The notes: generated from the sequence alone by a model not told the origin. 64,000 nt of DNA from Angiostrongylus vasorum (GCA_018806985.1 JADANN010000414.1:186001-250000); one strand, 5' to 3'. Counted from the stretch's first letter, positions 37,795-49,969 are shown. Numbers and translations: made by a program.

Positions 37795-38750
37795 TGCAGT
37801 CTGGAGTTTTGCAAAAATCTCAGCATCACTGTGAAGTATAATTTTAACCTTGCCTACTGCCCACTCTTTTTGATGGCAGGGTGCGCGTAGTATAGCTCTA
37901 AGCGAAGCTGAGATACTTTGCAAACTCTGACTGCAGGAGTTACTATGGTGGGATACTGAACGCTATTGTCCTAGCCAGGAGTAACGCGTTCACCACACCA
38001 TGCGTGCCCGTTTCGTTTCGCCTGTCTCTCAGCTAGTTCATGATCTTTTGCCATCAGCAATCACCCGTCAACGGGATTGATCTGGGGAGCCCAAATCGGC
38101 ATTGAGCCCAGTTAAAGGCTGAGGCTATAGTTATAATCACAATTTTAACCTTTGCCTACTGCCTACTCTTTTTGATGGCAGGGTGATTGCTGATGGCAAA
38201 AAGATCGATAGAACTAGCTGAGAGACAGGCGAAACGGAAGGACCCGCATGGTGTGGTGGTGAACGCGTTACTCCCCGGAAAGGACAATAGCGCGTTCGTT
38301 CCCCCACCATAGCGCACCTGCAGTCCAGAGTTTTTGCAAATATCTCAGCTTCGTTTAAGTTATATTTCGCAAACATACCCTGCCATCAAAAAGAGTAGGC
38401 AGTAGGCAAAAAAGGTTAAAATTGTGATTATAACTATAGCCTCAGCTTAACTGGGTTCAATGCCGATTTGGGCTCCCCAGATCAATCCCGTTGACGGGTG
38501 ATTGCTGATGGCAAAAAGATCGATAGAACTAGCTGAGAGACAGGCGAAACGAAGGGACCCGCATGGTGTGGTGGTGAACGCGTTACTCCCCGGAAAGGAC
38601 AATAGCGCGTTCGTTCCCCCACCATAGGCACCTGCAGTCCAGAGTTTTTGCAAATATCTCAGCTTCGTTTAAGTTATATTTCGCAACTGTGAGTATATTT
38701 CACATGATACCTTGACAAAAAAAATAGGCAGTAAATAAAAAAGTGATTAT
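37795..38750. repeat. SINE-B cluster with inverted and tandem copies
   Basis: 37,857-38,164 is a minus copy. 38,181-38,373 is a plus partial copy. 38,385-38,690 repeats that plus copy almost exactly (unit distance 315 bp, a handful of differences), followed by a second tail to 38,750. Key strings: gcatggtgtggtggtgaacg, aatagcgcgttcgttccccc, gcaaatatctcagcttcg. Confidence 0.8.
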
Positions 38751-39020
38751 ATTATGACCTATCCTGTAGCTTCAGCTTAACGAGGTTAAGTGCCGAATTG
38801 TGCTCCCCAGGTGACTCCCATCGACGGGTGATTGCTGATAGCACCTATAAAACACGGCTGAAAGAAAGGCGAAATGAAGGAGCCGCAAGGTGTGGTGGCG
38901 AACGCGTCAGCCCCTGGAAAGGTTAACAGCGTGTTTGACCTCCACCGCAGACACCTGCAGTCTGCAGTTTTGTAAATATCTCCGCACCATGATGGGTATG
39001 TTTCACATCATACCATGCAG
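38750..39020 (+). repeat. SINE-B
   Basis: gcttcagcttaacgaggtta, ctcccatcgacgggtgattg, caaggtgtggtggcgaacgc, ggttaacagcgtgtttgacc, then gttttgtaaatatctccgca. The tail is cut near catcataccatgcag. Confidence 0.7.
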
Positions 39021-39284
39021 GTGCGGCAATCGTTCTCACCAACAACGCATTCAGGTCATCATCGTGTTCCGTGGGAAACATCCCCACCGTTCAATCGTTT
39101 CGTTGCTTAACTTAGAAGCGCATGCAACAAAAAGCAGAACGAAAACCATTGTTCTTGGGAAAATTAGAATTTTATCGTAATTTAATAGCTGCATCTTGCT
39201 ATGATTTTATATACTCGGTAAAGAATTACAGATTTCAATTACTTCTACTCAGTTTAACAAAGTTCACTATGAGCAAGGAGGGGT

Positions 39285-39410
39285 TCCGTGTAACGCAGTG
39301 GTTAGAGGCGTCCTGCTACACAAATTGTATTAGCAGTTGGTTTGACCGTGCGCCATGAGCTCATGCTTCCACGCTTCTGGGATCGGACGGACCAATTACT
39401 ACCATTCTTT
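39285..39410 (+). repeat. SINE-A 5' part, cut by a PLE terminus
   Basis: ggttccgtgtaacgcagtgg with A box TAACGCAGTGG, B-box-like ggtttgaccgtg, then gggatcggacggaccaatta. The sequence changes to PLE terminus near 39,410. Confidence 0.6.
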
Positions 39411-40085
39411 ATCCATTCAAAATATCTGATGTTTCGGCGCTTTAGCTTTGTTCAAAGCTTTGAAAGGTCAAATTGACATGCAATCTACTCAACCAAACAC
39501 TTTCATAACCTCTGCAGACGAAACTTAACTCGTAAATTTCCAGTCACATAATAAACTGGTTCTTTTAAACACTCACCGTTTTGTTCTCTGTCAGCCTTCC
39601 ATTTGTTATTTGGCGAAGATCAGCCATACAGAGTCTTACATGGGCAAGGAATGTGCAAGGCTCAGGTCAAAAAATCAGACCGAACATGGCGCGATTTCAA
39701 TCGTGATCACAAGGCGCTGCCCTTCCGGTTCATTTCTGGACATCTGGAATTCATGCAAAACGCCTCAGCAGTTTTACACGCTGACATTTTGGATTCCTGC
39801 GCGAGGAGAGTGACTTTCGCTTCAAATCTTCTCCGTTGTGTTGTGTCTTATGCGTGCTCAGTGGAGATTTAGTTTAAATTTACCTACTATGTTAACTAGG
39901 AATGCTTACACAGAAAAATACGGTAACTGTTCGAAAGAAGTTGTTTATTATGTGAATGAAAATTTATGAATTAGGTTTATCTGCTGAGGTTACGAAAGTG
40001 TTTGGTTGAGTAGATTGCGTGTTAAATTGACCTTTCAATGCTTTGAAGAAGGCAAAACCGCTGAAGCACCAGCTGTTGTGAATGG
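39405..40085. mobile_element. PLE remnant: inverted termini around a GIY-YIG C-terminal piece
   Basis: 39,405-39,600 is a minus-strand PLE terminus (ttgacatgcaatctactca). 39,700-39,870 matches, on the minus strand, the end of the GIY-YIG ORF seen at 55.2-55.35 kb. 39,975-40,085 is the terminus again on the plus strand (gagtagattgcgtgttaaat). The same palindromic plan as the 22 kb and 55-58 kb elements. Confidence 0.7.
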
Positions 40086-40189
40086 ATTAATGCTGTAATA
40101 ACAATTTCGTGTTTGCTCATCAAGAAAACAATGAATTATTGATGGAAGAAGTGGTTAAAAGAAAATCGGTCCTGGAATTCGCTAGCAGA

Positions 40190-40343
40190 CATGTTTGGGA
40201 GGACAGCAGCACTGACTTGGTACACCGGTTGTATTGTATAGATCGAGTATGATGCCTTCAGTAACCTCGACGACGCTTGATGAAGTCGAATGCACTGCGC
40301 ATCCCACAGGGATTGATCAACGACCAACGCTTTATCTCTTATG
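40190..40343 (+). repeat. SINE-A 3' part
   Basis: gacatgtttgggaggacagc, tgatgaagtcgaatgcactg, gggattgatcaacgacc and gctttatctctt. It follows the 39.4-40.1 kb PLE and may be the other half of the copy at 39,285. Confidence 0.6.
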
Positions 40344-40994
40344 AGATATGTATGAGGAAGGAGTAATCTATTTCGCGTTATGCATGTATTGAAATCGAAG
40401 CATTCCCTCACAAGTCCAATAAAAGGAACTGTTTGAGATACATGGAGACTGAAGATGGATGATTCTTAGACAGAGAAACCACCTCTTATGTGTAAATATG
40501 GTTAACGTGGTGAACGATTGCTAGAAGGGATGAAATGTGACCAAAACCAGCATTACTAGCCTTCCAACCTCTCAAAGACGCTTTTGGACAACTGTAGACA
40601 TAGATCTCTATTCATCGTTGTCCGAAATAACTACGCAGAAGTTGGGATCGAAGAGAAACGAAAAAAAAGAATACATTCTGTAACCAGCAAAACTGGTAAA
40701 ACAGGCCGCTTTTCTTAAAAAGAAATTCAGGTTCAAGTACTTGAAGAAAAGCACGAATGAAAAATAGGTTCACAAAGTTCAGGGCGTACTTTTCCATTTT
40801 AAGAAATTACAGCGCAAGGTGACTAGTATGGTTTAGACTGATGTCGGATGGAAGGAGAACGAAAAAAATTATAGATGTCTTTTCTGCTGTTCCAGATTTT
40901 AGCCGAGTAGGCTGAAGATGTGAAAGAGCTCGGGAACTCTAACAGAATTCGGAAAAAGCCCATCGAAGAATAACATGAAACGTTGTTGACTTAC

Positions 40995-41134
40995 AGGCTT
41001 CGATCGAATCGCCGATCCCTGATCGTCGTCTTCGCTCGAGCTGGAGTAACGATGAGTGGTAAGGATGAGACTGGTCTCGGGGTCGATCGTCACCGACTTG
41101 CGTTGCTTTCGGGTGAAACGTCGACGACGCTGCA
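40995..41134 (-). CDS. exon 8 of the minus-strand gene
   Basis: 140 bases ending at a perfect donor (AAGCCT|gtaagt). It starts in phase 1 after gatcgtccag and encodes 46 full codons: a very basic start (QRRRRFTRKQRKSVTIDPE), then LILTTHRYSSSSEDDDQGSA and IRSKP. The basic cluster followed by a Ser/Asp-rich acidic cluster suggests a disordered, phosphorylatable region. It ends in phase 0, matching exon 9, although 6.8 kb of repeat-filled intron separates them. Confidence 0.65.
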
Positions 41135-41429
41135 CTGGACGATCTAAACGACATCCCTAGGCTTAAACAGGTGTATCGAAAAAAGGGAAAAAACAGAGAC
41201 CTGTGTTTCGCCTAGCATGTAATTACAATTAAATGTGTCTATAAGAATGAAAATCTGTTATTATTTGAGAGAGATAAGTCCGAAAAGACATCTATAAATT
41301 TTCCATACCGTAAGAATATAACCAACGGCGTATCGTTTTGCAACAAATAAAGACCTATAAACGAAAAAATTGAAGGTTACAATGTTAAGGAAAAAGTTGG
41401 AAATTAAAGTAATAAAGCAATAGACTGCG

Positions 41430-41722
41430 TAAAGATAAAGGATAAATAAAGGATGAAACCCTCGACGTTGATCAATCCCTGAGGGTTGCGCCATGCATTC
41501 GACTTCACCAAGCATCGTTGGAGGTGATTGAATGCATATCTGGCTTTTTACAGTGGCCCGCAGTGGCCTACCGATGTGTCAAGCCAGTGCTGCTCTCTCC
41601 TAGACAAGTCTGGTACGAATGTGTCCACCCGGTAGGGATGGAACACTTGGTGAGCCACGGGCGCGAGAATCGATCTCATGTGTGCTTCCCACGGCGCCTC
41701 GGACCAGTGCGCCACACATGTA
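41430..41722 (-). repeat. SINE-A, near full length
   Basis: Complement from catgtgtggcgcactggtcc to the family 3' end (tcaacgtcgagggtttcatc). Confidence 0.75.
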
Positions 41723-42299
41723 AAGATAAGCAGTAAAAAAAAAGTGAATGTAAATACCGCGCAGCAACACAAGCAATTCACGACTGTACGTACTGACGAT
41801 GATGTTGTTTCTTCTAATTCTCCAGTTAGAAAACTTTAAAATTGGTTATGAAAGTTATGCAACGGTTTATGAAACGCATAAACGACCAAGCCGGTTTCTT
41901 CTCCAATAAAAGATAACTTCTCCACTAGTGGAGTAGTAAAAAGTTGAGAGCTTATAGAACTTATAGCTTGTAGTACTTATAGAAGAGCCATTGTTGTATC
42001 GATTTGAGGATGTGCATAATTTTTAGAGAATATTCCCTTAGATTAAAATTTGTCCGGTGTTAAAACATTCAAAAAATTAGGAACTAAATCGAAACTTTTG
42101 GAAGTTTCAACGCAACCGTGGTATTCGCAAACACCGCCGATACATCGTGGAAAGCCATCCTGGTGTCCCGCTTGACGGAATCCCACTTATTCAACTGCTT
42201 TCGGTTCGAAATAGTAGTCTTTACTTGTAACAAAAAAATTTATAGATTACTGGCTTCTTTAAATTAGCAAAGTTTGCTAAGACCTATAACAGTTTAAGT

Positions 42300-42660
42300 T
42301 TAAATGATGCTGAGATAGTTGAGTTCGATCCCCCCCACCACAAACAACTGCGGCCCAGAGTTTTGCAAATATCCCTACATCATTGTGGTTACACTTCACA
42401 TCATACCCTGTTACAGAAAGAATAGGCAATAAACAAAAAATGACTATGGTTTAACTTCTATATATTGCCCATTATTTTTTCATGGCAGGGTAGTATGTGA
42501 AACACAACCACAATGATGCTTAGATATGAGCAAAACTCAGAACCTCAGTTAGGCCTCGAACCCATGATTAGCCTTTCTGGGGACTCAGGTGTTATCCACT
42601 GCACTGCCGTGGTCGTTTCTCTGCCGTTTTCCTAGAGTTTTTTTTACTCTAACGGAGTGG
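42300..42660. repeat. two SINE-B pieces
   Basis: 42,300-42,450 (plus) has gttgagttcgatccccccc, cccagagttttgcaaatatc and aaacaaaaaatga tail. 42,470-42,640 (minus) has on the complement gcagtgcagtggataacacc and atgggttcgaggcc, the best A/B boxes of the family. Confidence 0.7.
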
Positions 42661-43417
42661 GCTCCGACGCGAGATTGGTGACAGCAGCGTTAGGGTAAAA
42701 AACTGACCAGGATAATGGCAAAAACAAGGGTCACGATGATGCCGTGGGTAACATGTGAGCACCCGGCAAGCATAATCGCGGGTTACAACAGTTTATTCCA
42801 AACTTTAGTACTGCACAGTACGCATCGAAATAAATGCACATCGCTGTGGATGTCGTGATGAATAAATTACGCATGAAACTCATAGCCGATTTTCTCATTC
42901 TCTGAAAGGCAGAAAGGGCAGAAACGTTGAAAAGCCACGGAGGAAATCTCCGATTCATCGGCAATAAGTCGCACGACGATTGATTTTTTCCGCACCGTAA
43001 ACTGATCATTATTTTAAAGGGGGAAACTGTGAGCTACAACGGAATATAAGGGCCAAATAAATGAAGTGTAAAAATAGACGGTGGTAAGAAACTTTAAAGG
43101 AAGCGGATAACAAAGGGAAATTACTGCACGTTCCGTAACGGTGAACCAAATGGGACGTACACTTTTCAAAATATAATTCGAACGTCCGGTTTTATTAGAT
43201 ATTACGCAGTACTGAAGGGTTACAAAGCCATAAGAATGATGAAGATGTCAATAATGACCGTTAGGCAGTGCAGTAACAAAACAACGAAATTATTGTAGAA
43301 ACTGTAGTCATCACAGAAGCAGTAATTCCACCATAAAACCTTGAATATATGAACATATGACTATATAGAGTGGAGAACTCAGCTATACAAAAAATTCTTT
43401 CTAGAAAATGTCTCTAC

Positions 43418-43548
43418 CGTGTTCTGATGGAGTTTTGCAGTGTTCGTCCGCTGCGAGTCGTGCGCAGTCGAGCGCGTCGTCAGTGCCAAGTTCGGCCTCC
43501 GACTTCCGCCGTCGAACAGTCGCAGCTTCCGTGCGATGAGCCGTGAAG
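43418..43548 (-). CDS. exon 7 of the minus-strand gene
   Basis: 131 bases, GC-rich compared with the flanks, between the excellent acceptor tttaatttccag|CTTCAC and donor CACG|gtagag. Phase 2 in, phase 1 out. The frame contains AHRTEAATVRRRKSEAELG and LDCARLAADEHCKTPSEH. RRRKS followed by an acidic stretch resembles a basophilic kinase site, but that is inference. A second minus frame and one plus frame are also open here. The chosen frame is supported by phase agreement with exon 8. Confidence 0.55.
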
Positions 43549-44039
43549 CTGGAAATTAAAGAGTCGGCGACTAATTCAAATCGGAACCAATAAGGTTACT
43601 CAATCGAAAATCATAGCGAAATTTATGACTTTGACGAAGCCAAACTAAACAGCTCTACCAATTATGCTAACAAAACCCGTTCCACAGAAAGGAATCTCTC
43701 AATACCCACTTAATCGCTACTTCAAATTCTTAACCTTCAGATGTGTAGAGGTCCAAAGTTTAAAACTTTCACTAGCCAAATGGAAGAAAGCTGTGAAGAA
43801 ACTAGCTTTAGATGAAGTAAAAAGAAATTTTAATCAAGTAATTGTCCTAGGTTGATACCAGCGAGACACAACCTCAGCCATGAGAACCGAAATTCTAAGC
43901 GACATGTGCTAGCGGGATTGGTATTATTTATACGGGCTCTGTTGAAATACTTTCGAATGTCAAGGAAAACCATCTGTTTCTCCTCCGTCCGATCCTGCCG
44001 GAGTAGCTAAAGATTATATGAACAGATATTCTGACAATG

Positions 44040-44230
44040 TATAACTTTTTTATTTGCTGCCTAACATTTTTTTCGTGGCAGGGTATTATGTGGAATACAA
44101 CCACAATGATGCTGAGATATCTGCAACATTTGGACCCCAGGCCAAATTCTTAATCCGCGATTGCCCCTTCTGGAGACTCACCTTTACATGTACCCGTTGC
44201 ACCACCGAGGCCTTTGCTTTGTCTTTCCTT
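44040..44230 (-). repeat. SINE-B
   Basis: Complement: ggcctcggtggtgcaacggg, cgcggattaagaatttggcc, ccaaatgttgcagatatctc, tail to gcaaataaaaaag. Confidence 0.7.
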
Positions 44231-44344
44231 CTGCCAGTTACCTTAACGGGTATTATTCTGACATCTAAATGTCTCCCGAACGTCAACAGTTGTTTCTTGT
44301 CCTGCAAATGTTGTTCGGATCGGATTCGGCAGTGAGTTGAGAAT

Positions 44345-44369
44345 GTGCTTCCTTCTCTTCTCTCTCCCT

Positions 44370-44400
<31 letters not shown>

Positions 44401-44408
44401 CCCTCTCT
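44345..44408. repeat. CT-rich simple repeat
   Basis: tctctctttctctctctttc-type run downstream of exon 6, an almost pure pyrimidine strand. Confidence 0.9.
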
Positions 44409-44486
44409 AGAATTCCTAAATAGTTATGAGTTGGGCGTTCCACGGTTTTTGTCACAGATAGCCGCCGTCTAGCGTAAATTGAACAC

Positions 44487-44554
44487 AGGTTTGTTACCGT
44501 TCGAGTGAAATTCCCTAATAAGAGGGGCGGCGATTCCTCTAACGGAACCCACAC
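44487..44554 (-). CDS. exon 6 of the minus-strand gene
   Basis: Begins after gactacttgcag|GTGTGG in phase 0 and reads VWVPLEESPPLLLGNFTRT. The donor is ambiguous. The stronger-looking ACG|gtaaca at 44,498 would leave phase 0. Donor ACCT|gtgttc at 44,487 leaves two bases and is the one that keeps the frame into exon 7. A SINE-B copy and a CT-rich run lie just downstream. Confidence 0.4.
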
Positions 44555-44624
44555 CTGCAAGTAGTCAACCGATCGATAGAAGACAATGTAAAAGGTGGAA
44601 TCTTAATGAGGATTTTCATTTACA

Positions 44625-44830
44625 TTTACAAGACTCGCCATCACACCTACCGTGCGGATCCCAACACTTTTTTACATTCAATTCCTTTTCCTCGCATTTA
44701 TCGTCCACAGTGGTCTTCGAACACTTCGCGCGGTGTTTCGGATGCTGTTTGAGGATTTCGTCTTCTTTATGAATGTCGTAGAATGCTGGTCGAGCCAATT
44801 CTCCAGGCAAACTTGGAGGTAGCCGGACTA
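44625..44830 (-). repeat. SINE-C body and 3' end
   Basis: Complement: ggctcgaccagcattctacg, aaagaagacgaaatcctcaa, acagcatccgaaacaccgcg, gtgttgggatccgcacggta. Confidence 0.65.
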
Positions 44831-45090
44831 AGGCGTTTTCACAATCACAAGTGAGATTTCTGAGAAAGGTTTACTAGCCAAAACCATGTTCCTTCCAAAG
44901 AACAAAGTCACTTGTTAACCTGAATAAACAACTGTTCCCAACAGTTCATATGTCTTGCGCGCATTAAAATTTACACCTGTATATTTTCATTCCTTGTCGT
45001 TTTACCACTGGCAATAATCTCATCTCGGTACTTTTCAGGAGAAGAATACTAAAAATAGGACATTTCGTCGTAAATGTCAAAACCACTCAC

Positions 45091-45158
45091 AATGACGGCA
45101 GGCCGCCCGATGTTGGATGAATGAATTCGAGCGAGTGGAGGCTCCGGCTGAGATCGTG
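45091..45158 (-). CDS. exon 5 of the minus-strand gene
   Basis: 68 bases between acceptor ttctgtatttag|CACG and a consensus donor GTCATT|gtgagt. Phase 1 in, phase 0 out. It encodes RSQPEPPLARIHSSNIGRPA plus two residues, a polar proline-containing linker. Both splice sites are close to nematode consensus, and the 22-codon frame is the only open one that links exon 4 to exon 6. Confidence 0.55.
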
Positions 45159-46189
45159 CTAAATACAGAACACGTTGAGCACTGACTTCTTAAAACGTTT
45201 GATAAAAAAGGTTGATGGAAGAAATCAGGAAACATAGAAGTCGGGCAACAAATTTTTTCTGATGTCCAGCCATCCATCGATAACAATCGAGGAAAACGTT
45301 TTTCTGGGGTAAATAAATCATAGAAGTGAAAGACAAAAGGGTATGGTTGACAAGCGAGAACACTACGTATGAAACGGCTGGGTTTGGGTTTGGTTCATTT
45401 CAAAAAGCCAAGCACAGAGCACGACCAGCGGTCATACGCGGAGGAGGATTATGCATGTAAAACAAAAAAAAGGAAAAAGAAAGAAAAAACAATTGTATGA
45501 ACAGACAAGACGATATTTTGAAGAGCTATAGCATCAACTACATTTATTTGTTTATACAAAATACGAAGCAGATGAAGCAGATGCTTAACGTCAATTCTGT
45601 TTATAAATGAAGTTTTAAACATTAAATACTGAAGCAGACCAAATGTTATATGAAGGATGAATACGGTTGTAAATCACTAAGAAAATCAGAAGAATATCTG
45701 AGACAAAAATGTAAAAAGAAGGAGAAAATATAAAAAAAGATACAGGGTGATGATTGATGAATGGTGACTGAATGATTAAGAAGACGAATAGAATGCATCA
45801 TTTTGTCTTTTTTGTCATCGTTCCTTTCAATTAAACATTATCTGCATAAGAAAGTTCATTGGAAAAGTCACTGAAACGATATAGTGAGGTGATGAAGGAG
45901 CTTATAAAAAAACTTTCAGAGTCAAGTTGTCGCATGTAAGCGAAGAAAGGAAACTCTGACAAAAAAGCGCGTTCGCGGCGTTTTGCCCTCACGAAAGTGT
46001 ACTGTGTTGAGAAATGGTTAATGACTTCCGATTAGCACCGCGAGAGAGATTCCCATTTTTTAGGTTAACTTCTGGGAGAGCCAGCTGGTCATCATAAATG
46101 ACGATCGCAGATGATAACGACGACAGATGATCGATAAGCATTTCACTTACACAACACGCAATACCCTTATCTTAATAAAAAGATAAAAT

Positions 46190-46430
46190 GATAAAGGGCC
46201 CAGCGGTGATAAACCTGTGGTGGATGCGCCATGCATTCGATTTCACCAAACATCGTTGGAGGTAACTGAATGCATATATAGCCCCTAAAAATACGAAGAT
46301 ATACTGACGTATCAAGTGAGTGTTTTTAAAGGAATGGAGAGCTCGGTTAGGCCAACATATAGAGGCGAACTGGCAACTAGCTGTCTAGTGCATGACATAT
46401 CCAACCGCTGCGCTATCAGCGGCTTGTTTC
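46190..46430 (-). repeat. SINE-A, old copy
   Basis: Complement shows gctgatagcgcagcggttgg, catgcattcgatttcacc-type tail and gatgcgccatgcattc. Internal deletions. Confidence 0.6.
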
Positions 46431-47138
46431 CATAGCTCTCTATAGGTACTCAAAAACAAGTTTAAATCGTTCTTTAGCAGGAACTCAATTCTGAGCCCGA
46501 ATAAACTTTTTATCTATCTATGGTCTACGTGTACGACAATGAAAAGAAAAGGTTAAATCAACCAAAAAACAAAAAGATGGAAATCGCAACTCATGGCTGA
46601 AAACAATCGTACCACTTCCTAATAAAATGTAACAAATGTTATTTCGTGTAGCTCCAGATAAGATCAGGAATTTTCGGCAAAAAAAGTCCAATTATAATCC
46701 AGTTAACTTATAAGGCCACAAACTAGTGATCCAAATGATTATCCAAAATATATCTGCATTCATTCTGATGACAACTTAAGTAGGATAAACAAAGGAAATT
46801 CGAAGCAAACATGGGGGAACGGCTGTTTGTTGTGGCGCTGAACATAAATGCTTTGGAAATATTCCAGTGAGATGGAAAATTCCATAACATCAAGTTTTTA
46901 CTAGTTTTTTACCCAAGTTTGAGATTGCTTTGTACAAGCGGAAACGAGACCAGCGTGGGAATTACGAAAAGACGAGTGTTCAACTCTACTAACGAAGCAA
47001 TACAAATTTTGATGCATCGACCGGGTGACTACGAATCCAACTCGTCCAGCAACAAATAACGAAGTTGGAAAATTATTGCTCTACCTGTGGAAAAGATCCA
47101 CACAACACTAGGTGACCATACACTTTTGCATTGGCTAC

Positions 47139-47273
47139 CTGGCTCATTTATCTCGAAAAATATGGATTCTTCATCAATATTCTCCGAGCTAATTAACGCC
47201 AGCTCGAAGTTCGCGACACTGCAGAAAATATGTATTTCATTAGCCCACGCATCAGATATACCGTAGAACGACA
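47139..47273 (-). CDS. exon 4 of the minus-strand gene, with two in-frame donor sites
   Basis: This has one of the best acceptors in the window (cttttttttcacag type) and a donor GAGCCAG|gtagcc. Entered in phase 1, it encodes 44 residues including SFYGISDAWANEIHIFC and ENIDEESIFFEINEP, alternating hydrophobic stretches that would suit beta strands. A second CAG|GTAG donor at 47,085 is 54 bases further on in the same phase. Using it would add 18 residues (with VWSPSVVWIFSTG) without disturbing the frame. The one leftover base matches the two-base start of exon 5. Family unknown. Confidence 0.5.
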
Positions 47274-47499
47274 CTGTGAAAAAAAGCAAGAGTAGAAAAA
47301 ACCAAGAGCCACCGAAAAAACAATGAACATAGGCTTATAGGCGACGGAAGGATAAGGAGGTATGGCTCATTCAGGGAACGTCTGTCGTTGACGTCCCTAG
47401 TGCTAATGAAAAACTTTCGCAGCGAGCTCATGCTCACACTCATCGGAAAACAAACCCTAAGTTGGTCCAACGACAAGCTTAAACTAGACTGTTAGATGA

Positions 47500-47650
47500 A
47501 TTTTTTCTTTGGCTAACGTCTCGGCCACTTCGCACTCTTCAGAACCGTAATGGTCTCAGTTGAGTGTCCAAAGAATTTCACTCCTGAATGATCTCCGTGG
47601 TCGCATCGGGTCAAATTCAGTGGAGTGGAGCACCACTCGAATGAGGTGCC
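47500..47650 (-). repeat. second copy of the 26.7 kb repeat
   Basis: Shares the order gagtggtgctccactccact, gacccgatgcgaccacggag, ctcaactgagaccattacgg, then the CTGAAGA...GAGACGTT core on the minus strand. Confidence 0.4.
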
Positions 47651-48200
47651 CCTCACCAAGCAGTTCCCTTCCATACAGATTCATTGTTAACCTTTGACTT
47701 GCACAAAGAATACTTTATTACCGTTTAGGAAGTGATTTCACCGAACACCAAAACCTATCACAGTAATCAAAAAAAAAGGTAAAAAAAATTGGAGCACTTT
47801 AAGTAAGGTGTTAGTTGTTGTTTCGCATATATGACCTCTGAAAACCGTAGTAGTAGACAGAAACTGTCAAAGGGTACCAGCTCAAAAGAAAAAAGCTTTT
47901 TACCAGCCACTTCGTTAGTAGCGTGAGAAGAAAGAAGCTTGACACTTCAATCGCGTAAACAATTTTATGCACGAGCATAGCACTTGAATAATGTCCTCTA
48001 AAAATATTTATAAACGGCGCACACAGCTTAAAGCCGAACTATAGTGCTCAAAAAATTTAAGAAGTATCTCGCCTTTCAGTAAGAATGATTATATCGAATC
48101 ATCGGGAAAATGAGCACAGAAATGAAAGGCTTTTTCACAAAGACCAGATGATCAGTGGAGGGGATCAGAAGAGCGTGTATGTACTCTCTAGCTCGACAAC

Positions 48201-48252
48201 CTACTTGATGGACAGACGCATCTTGGCCAATGCCAACGAACTGTACTAAAAG
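48201..48252 (-). CDS. exon 3 of the minus-strand gene
   Basis: 52 bases following the strong acceptor atagtttttcag|CTTTTAG. It encodes 17 residues (LLVQFVGIGQDASVHQV) and leaves one base at donor AAGTAG|gttgtc, which matches the two-base start of exon 4. A competing donor four bases earlier (CATCAA|gtaggt) would change the phase and break the downstream frame. The frame is open well beyond the donor (GCRAREYIHALL), so a longer alternative exon is possible. Short exon, no recognisable domain. Confidence 0.35.
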
Positions 48253-48689
48253 CTGAAAAACTATCTGTGGATCATGGGATGATGCTTTTAGAGGTGTACT
48301 GATAGACGACGATCGTGTGAGAACGTAGTGAATGAAAAATGTGCTGGGCCCTCGAGCCTTATGGTCCATTCAAACACTAAAATACTAATATGCTTAATGC
48401 AAACCTTCGTACTTTTTTAATTTGCTTCATTTTCACGCAACAATCATCCTTAGCGATTGTCATGATATTCAAATGGTACCACTGCTGATTGAGTATTTCA
48501 CTTTCCCTCCCATTCGGATGATAATGAGTGCAGTACTTCATGAAATTCTTGGATACCCTCGCAGGACGTTCTCAAGCAAAAAAAGAGCAAGAACAACTCT
48601 ATAGAATGCAGGACTACAAAAGGAAGGAGCAAGGATACGTGTTGAACACTCTCAAATTAATTCTCGGCTGCTGCTTAAGGATTTTTTGT

Positions 48690-48945
48690 CCTTGTCATCG
48701 ATGTCCTTGTATGCTGGTCGAGTCGACTCTCCCTCATCATAAGGTAGCCATAGTAGAGCATTATAATGTGGAATAGATGAGAGTTTCCTAGACAGTCTGT
48801 CCTAGACTAGTCATTTACAAATTCTAGGAGGGATGAGAGGCTTAGTGGGCTGGGGCGGGGTCGAACCAGCGATAGAATGGGGTCGTTCGTCCGAGTAGTG
48901 AGCGGAATCACTGCCATTGCATTATCTGCTCCTTTTGTTCGATTT
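48690..48945 (-). repeat. SINE-C with tRNA-like head
   Basis: Complement: ggagcagataatgcaatggc head, tcgctggttcgaccccgcc (B box), aggcttctcatccct-like body, gagtcgactcgaccagcata. Confidence 0.65.
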
Positions 48946-49109
48946 AAAACTGTAGATTCGAAAGGAAGACCCATATTTGGGATTGTGTGGTGAACGACGA
49001 ATGTTAGATATACTTGGAAATGAAAAGAACTACAGAAAAGTGCTATAACAGTTTATGAAAACCTGCGTGGATTTCCACAGATGAATGAGAAATTTACAGC
49101 TAATGTAAT

Positions 49110-49475
49110 CCGTGATCCTCCCAACGGTTTACCGCCTCATCATGGCTGGGAGATGTTCCTGGGTGTCAAACTGCGATGTGTAGCAGGGGATTCATCCCCT
49201 AGCAGGGTCTCCCAAACTGAGGAGTCCGGCGTTTCCATCAGGAAGCCCAGCTAAGACAAACCAATACCAGGATTTACCACCGTCCTGGTATCAAAGTCGC
49301 ATAGTGGCAAATCTCGCTCTGATCCACAAGATGCGACTGCCTATGATGGGGCAGGCTTTGGCCAGGATGACCTCGGGATTCCAGAGAACCACAATGGCTT
49401 AGCCAGCAAATTTCTGCTGGGGTCCGCACAACCAGTGAGGACGGGTCATTCAAGTACCAAGTAGGTAAGTAATCC
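49110..49475 (-). repeat. repeat family D, full copy
   Basis: Starts ctcccaacggtttaccgcct and ends with aaccagtgaggacgggtcat; the hairpin region reads aggggattcatcccct. Confidence 0.7.
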
Positions 49476-49969
49476 GTAATAAAAAAGCACATCCTATGGA
49501 AGTGGTATGTCTGCTCGTCTCTTGTGCTAATGATCTCCTCAATTTTGTGAATTTTCAACAGCACTTACTACTAAATTTTTACTGTAGGATGGAAGCAGTG
49601 CCATGCGACTGACGATAAATGAACGTCACTGCATTTGATGGAAACTCGTTTAATGAACACAAAGTCAGTCACACACCAATAGACCAAATTCTCACCACTT
49701 TTATCCTAATAAAGGATTAGTTCTAAAGAAGCGAACGACAATAACAACAAGGGTTTTGTAAAGACCTCATGTTTCACTGAGAGATTGCCAAAGGCCGCAG
49801 CAAAATTACGCAAAATCGAAAAAATCAATAGCAGTAAGTCTGTGGCGAAGAAGAGCAAACAAAGAGCTTTCAGAAAATGCATAAACACAAAGTGGAACGT
49901 CCAGCACCTCCTTGGTAGGCCGTCTCTCGCATTTTTTCATAAAGACTGAATTCTCTAGACTACGAACCG

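Noticed and set aside
43431..43545. Plus-strand Ser/Ala-rich frame after ttttgcag
   Set aside because: The minus strand has the better acceptor (tttaatttccag), a donor and phase agreement with neighbouring exons.
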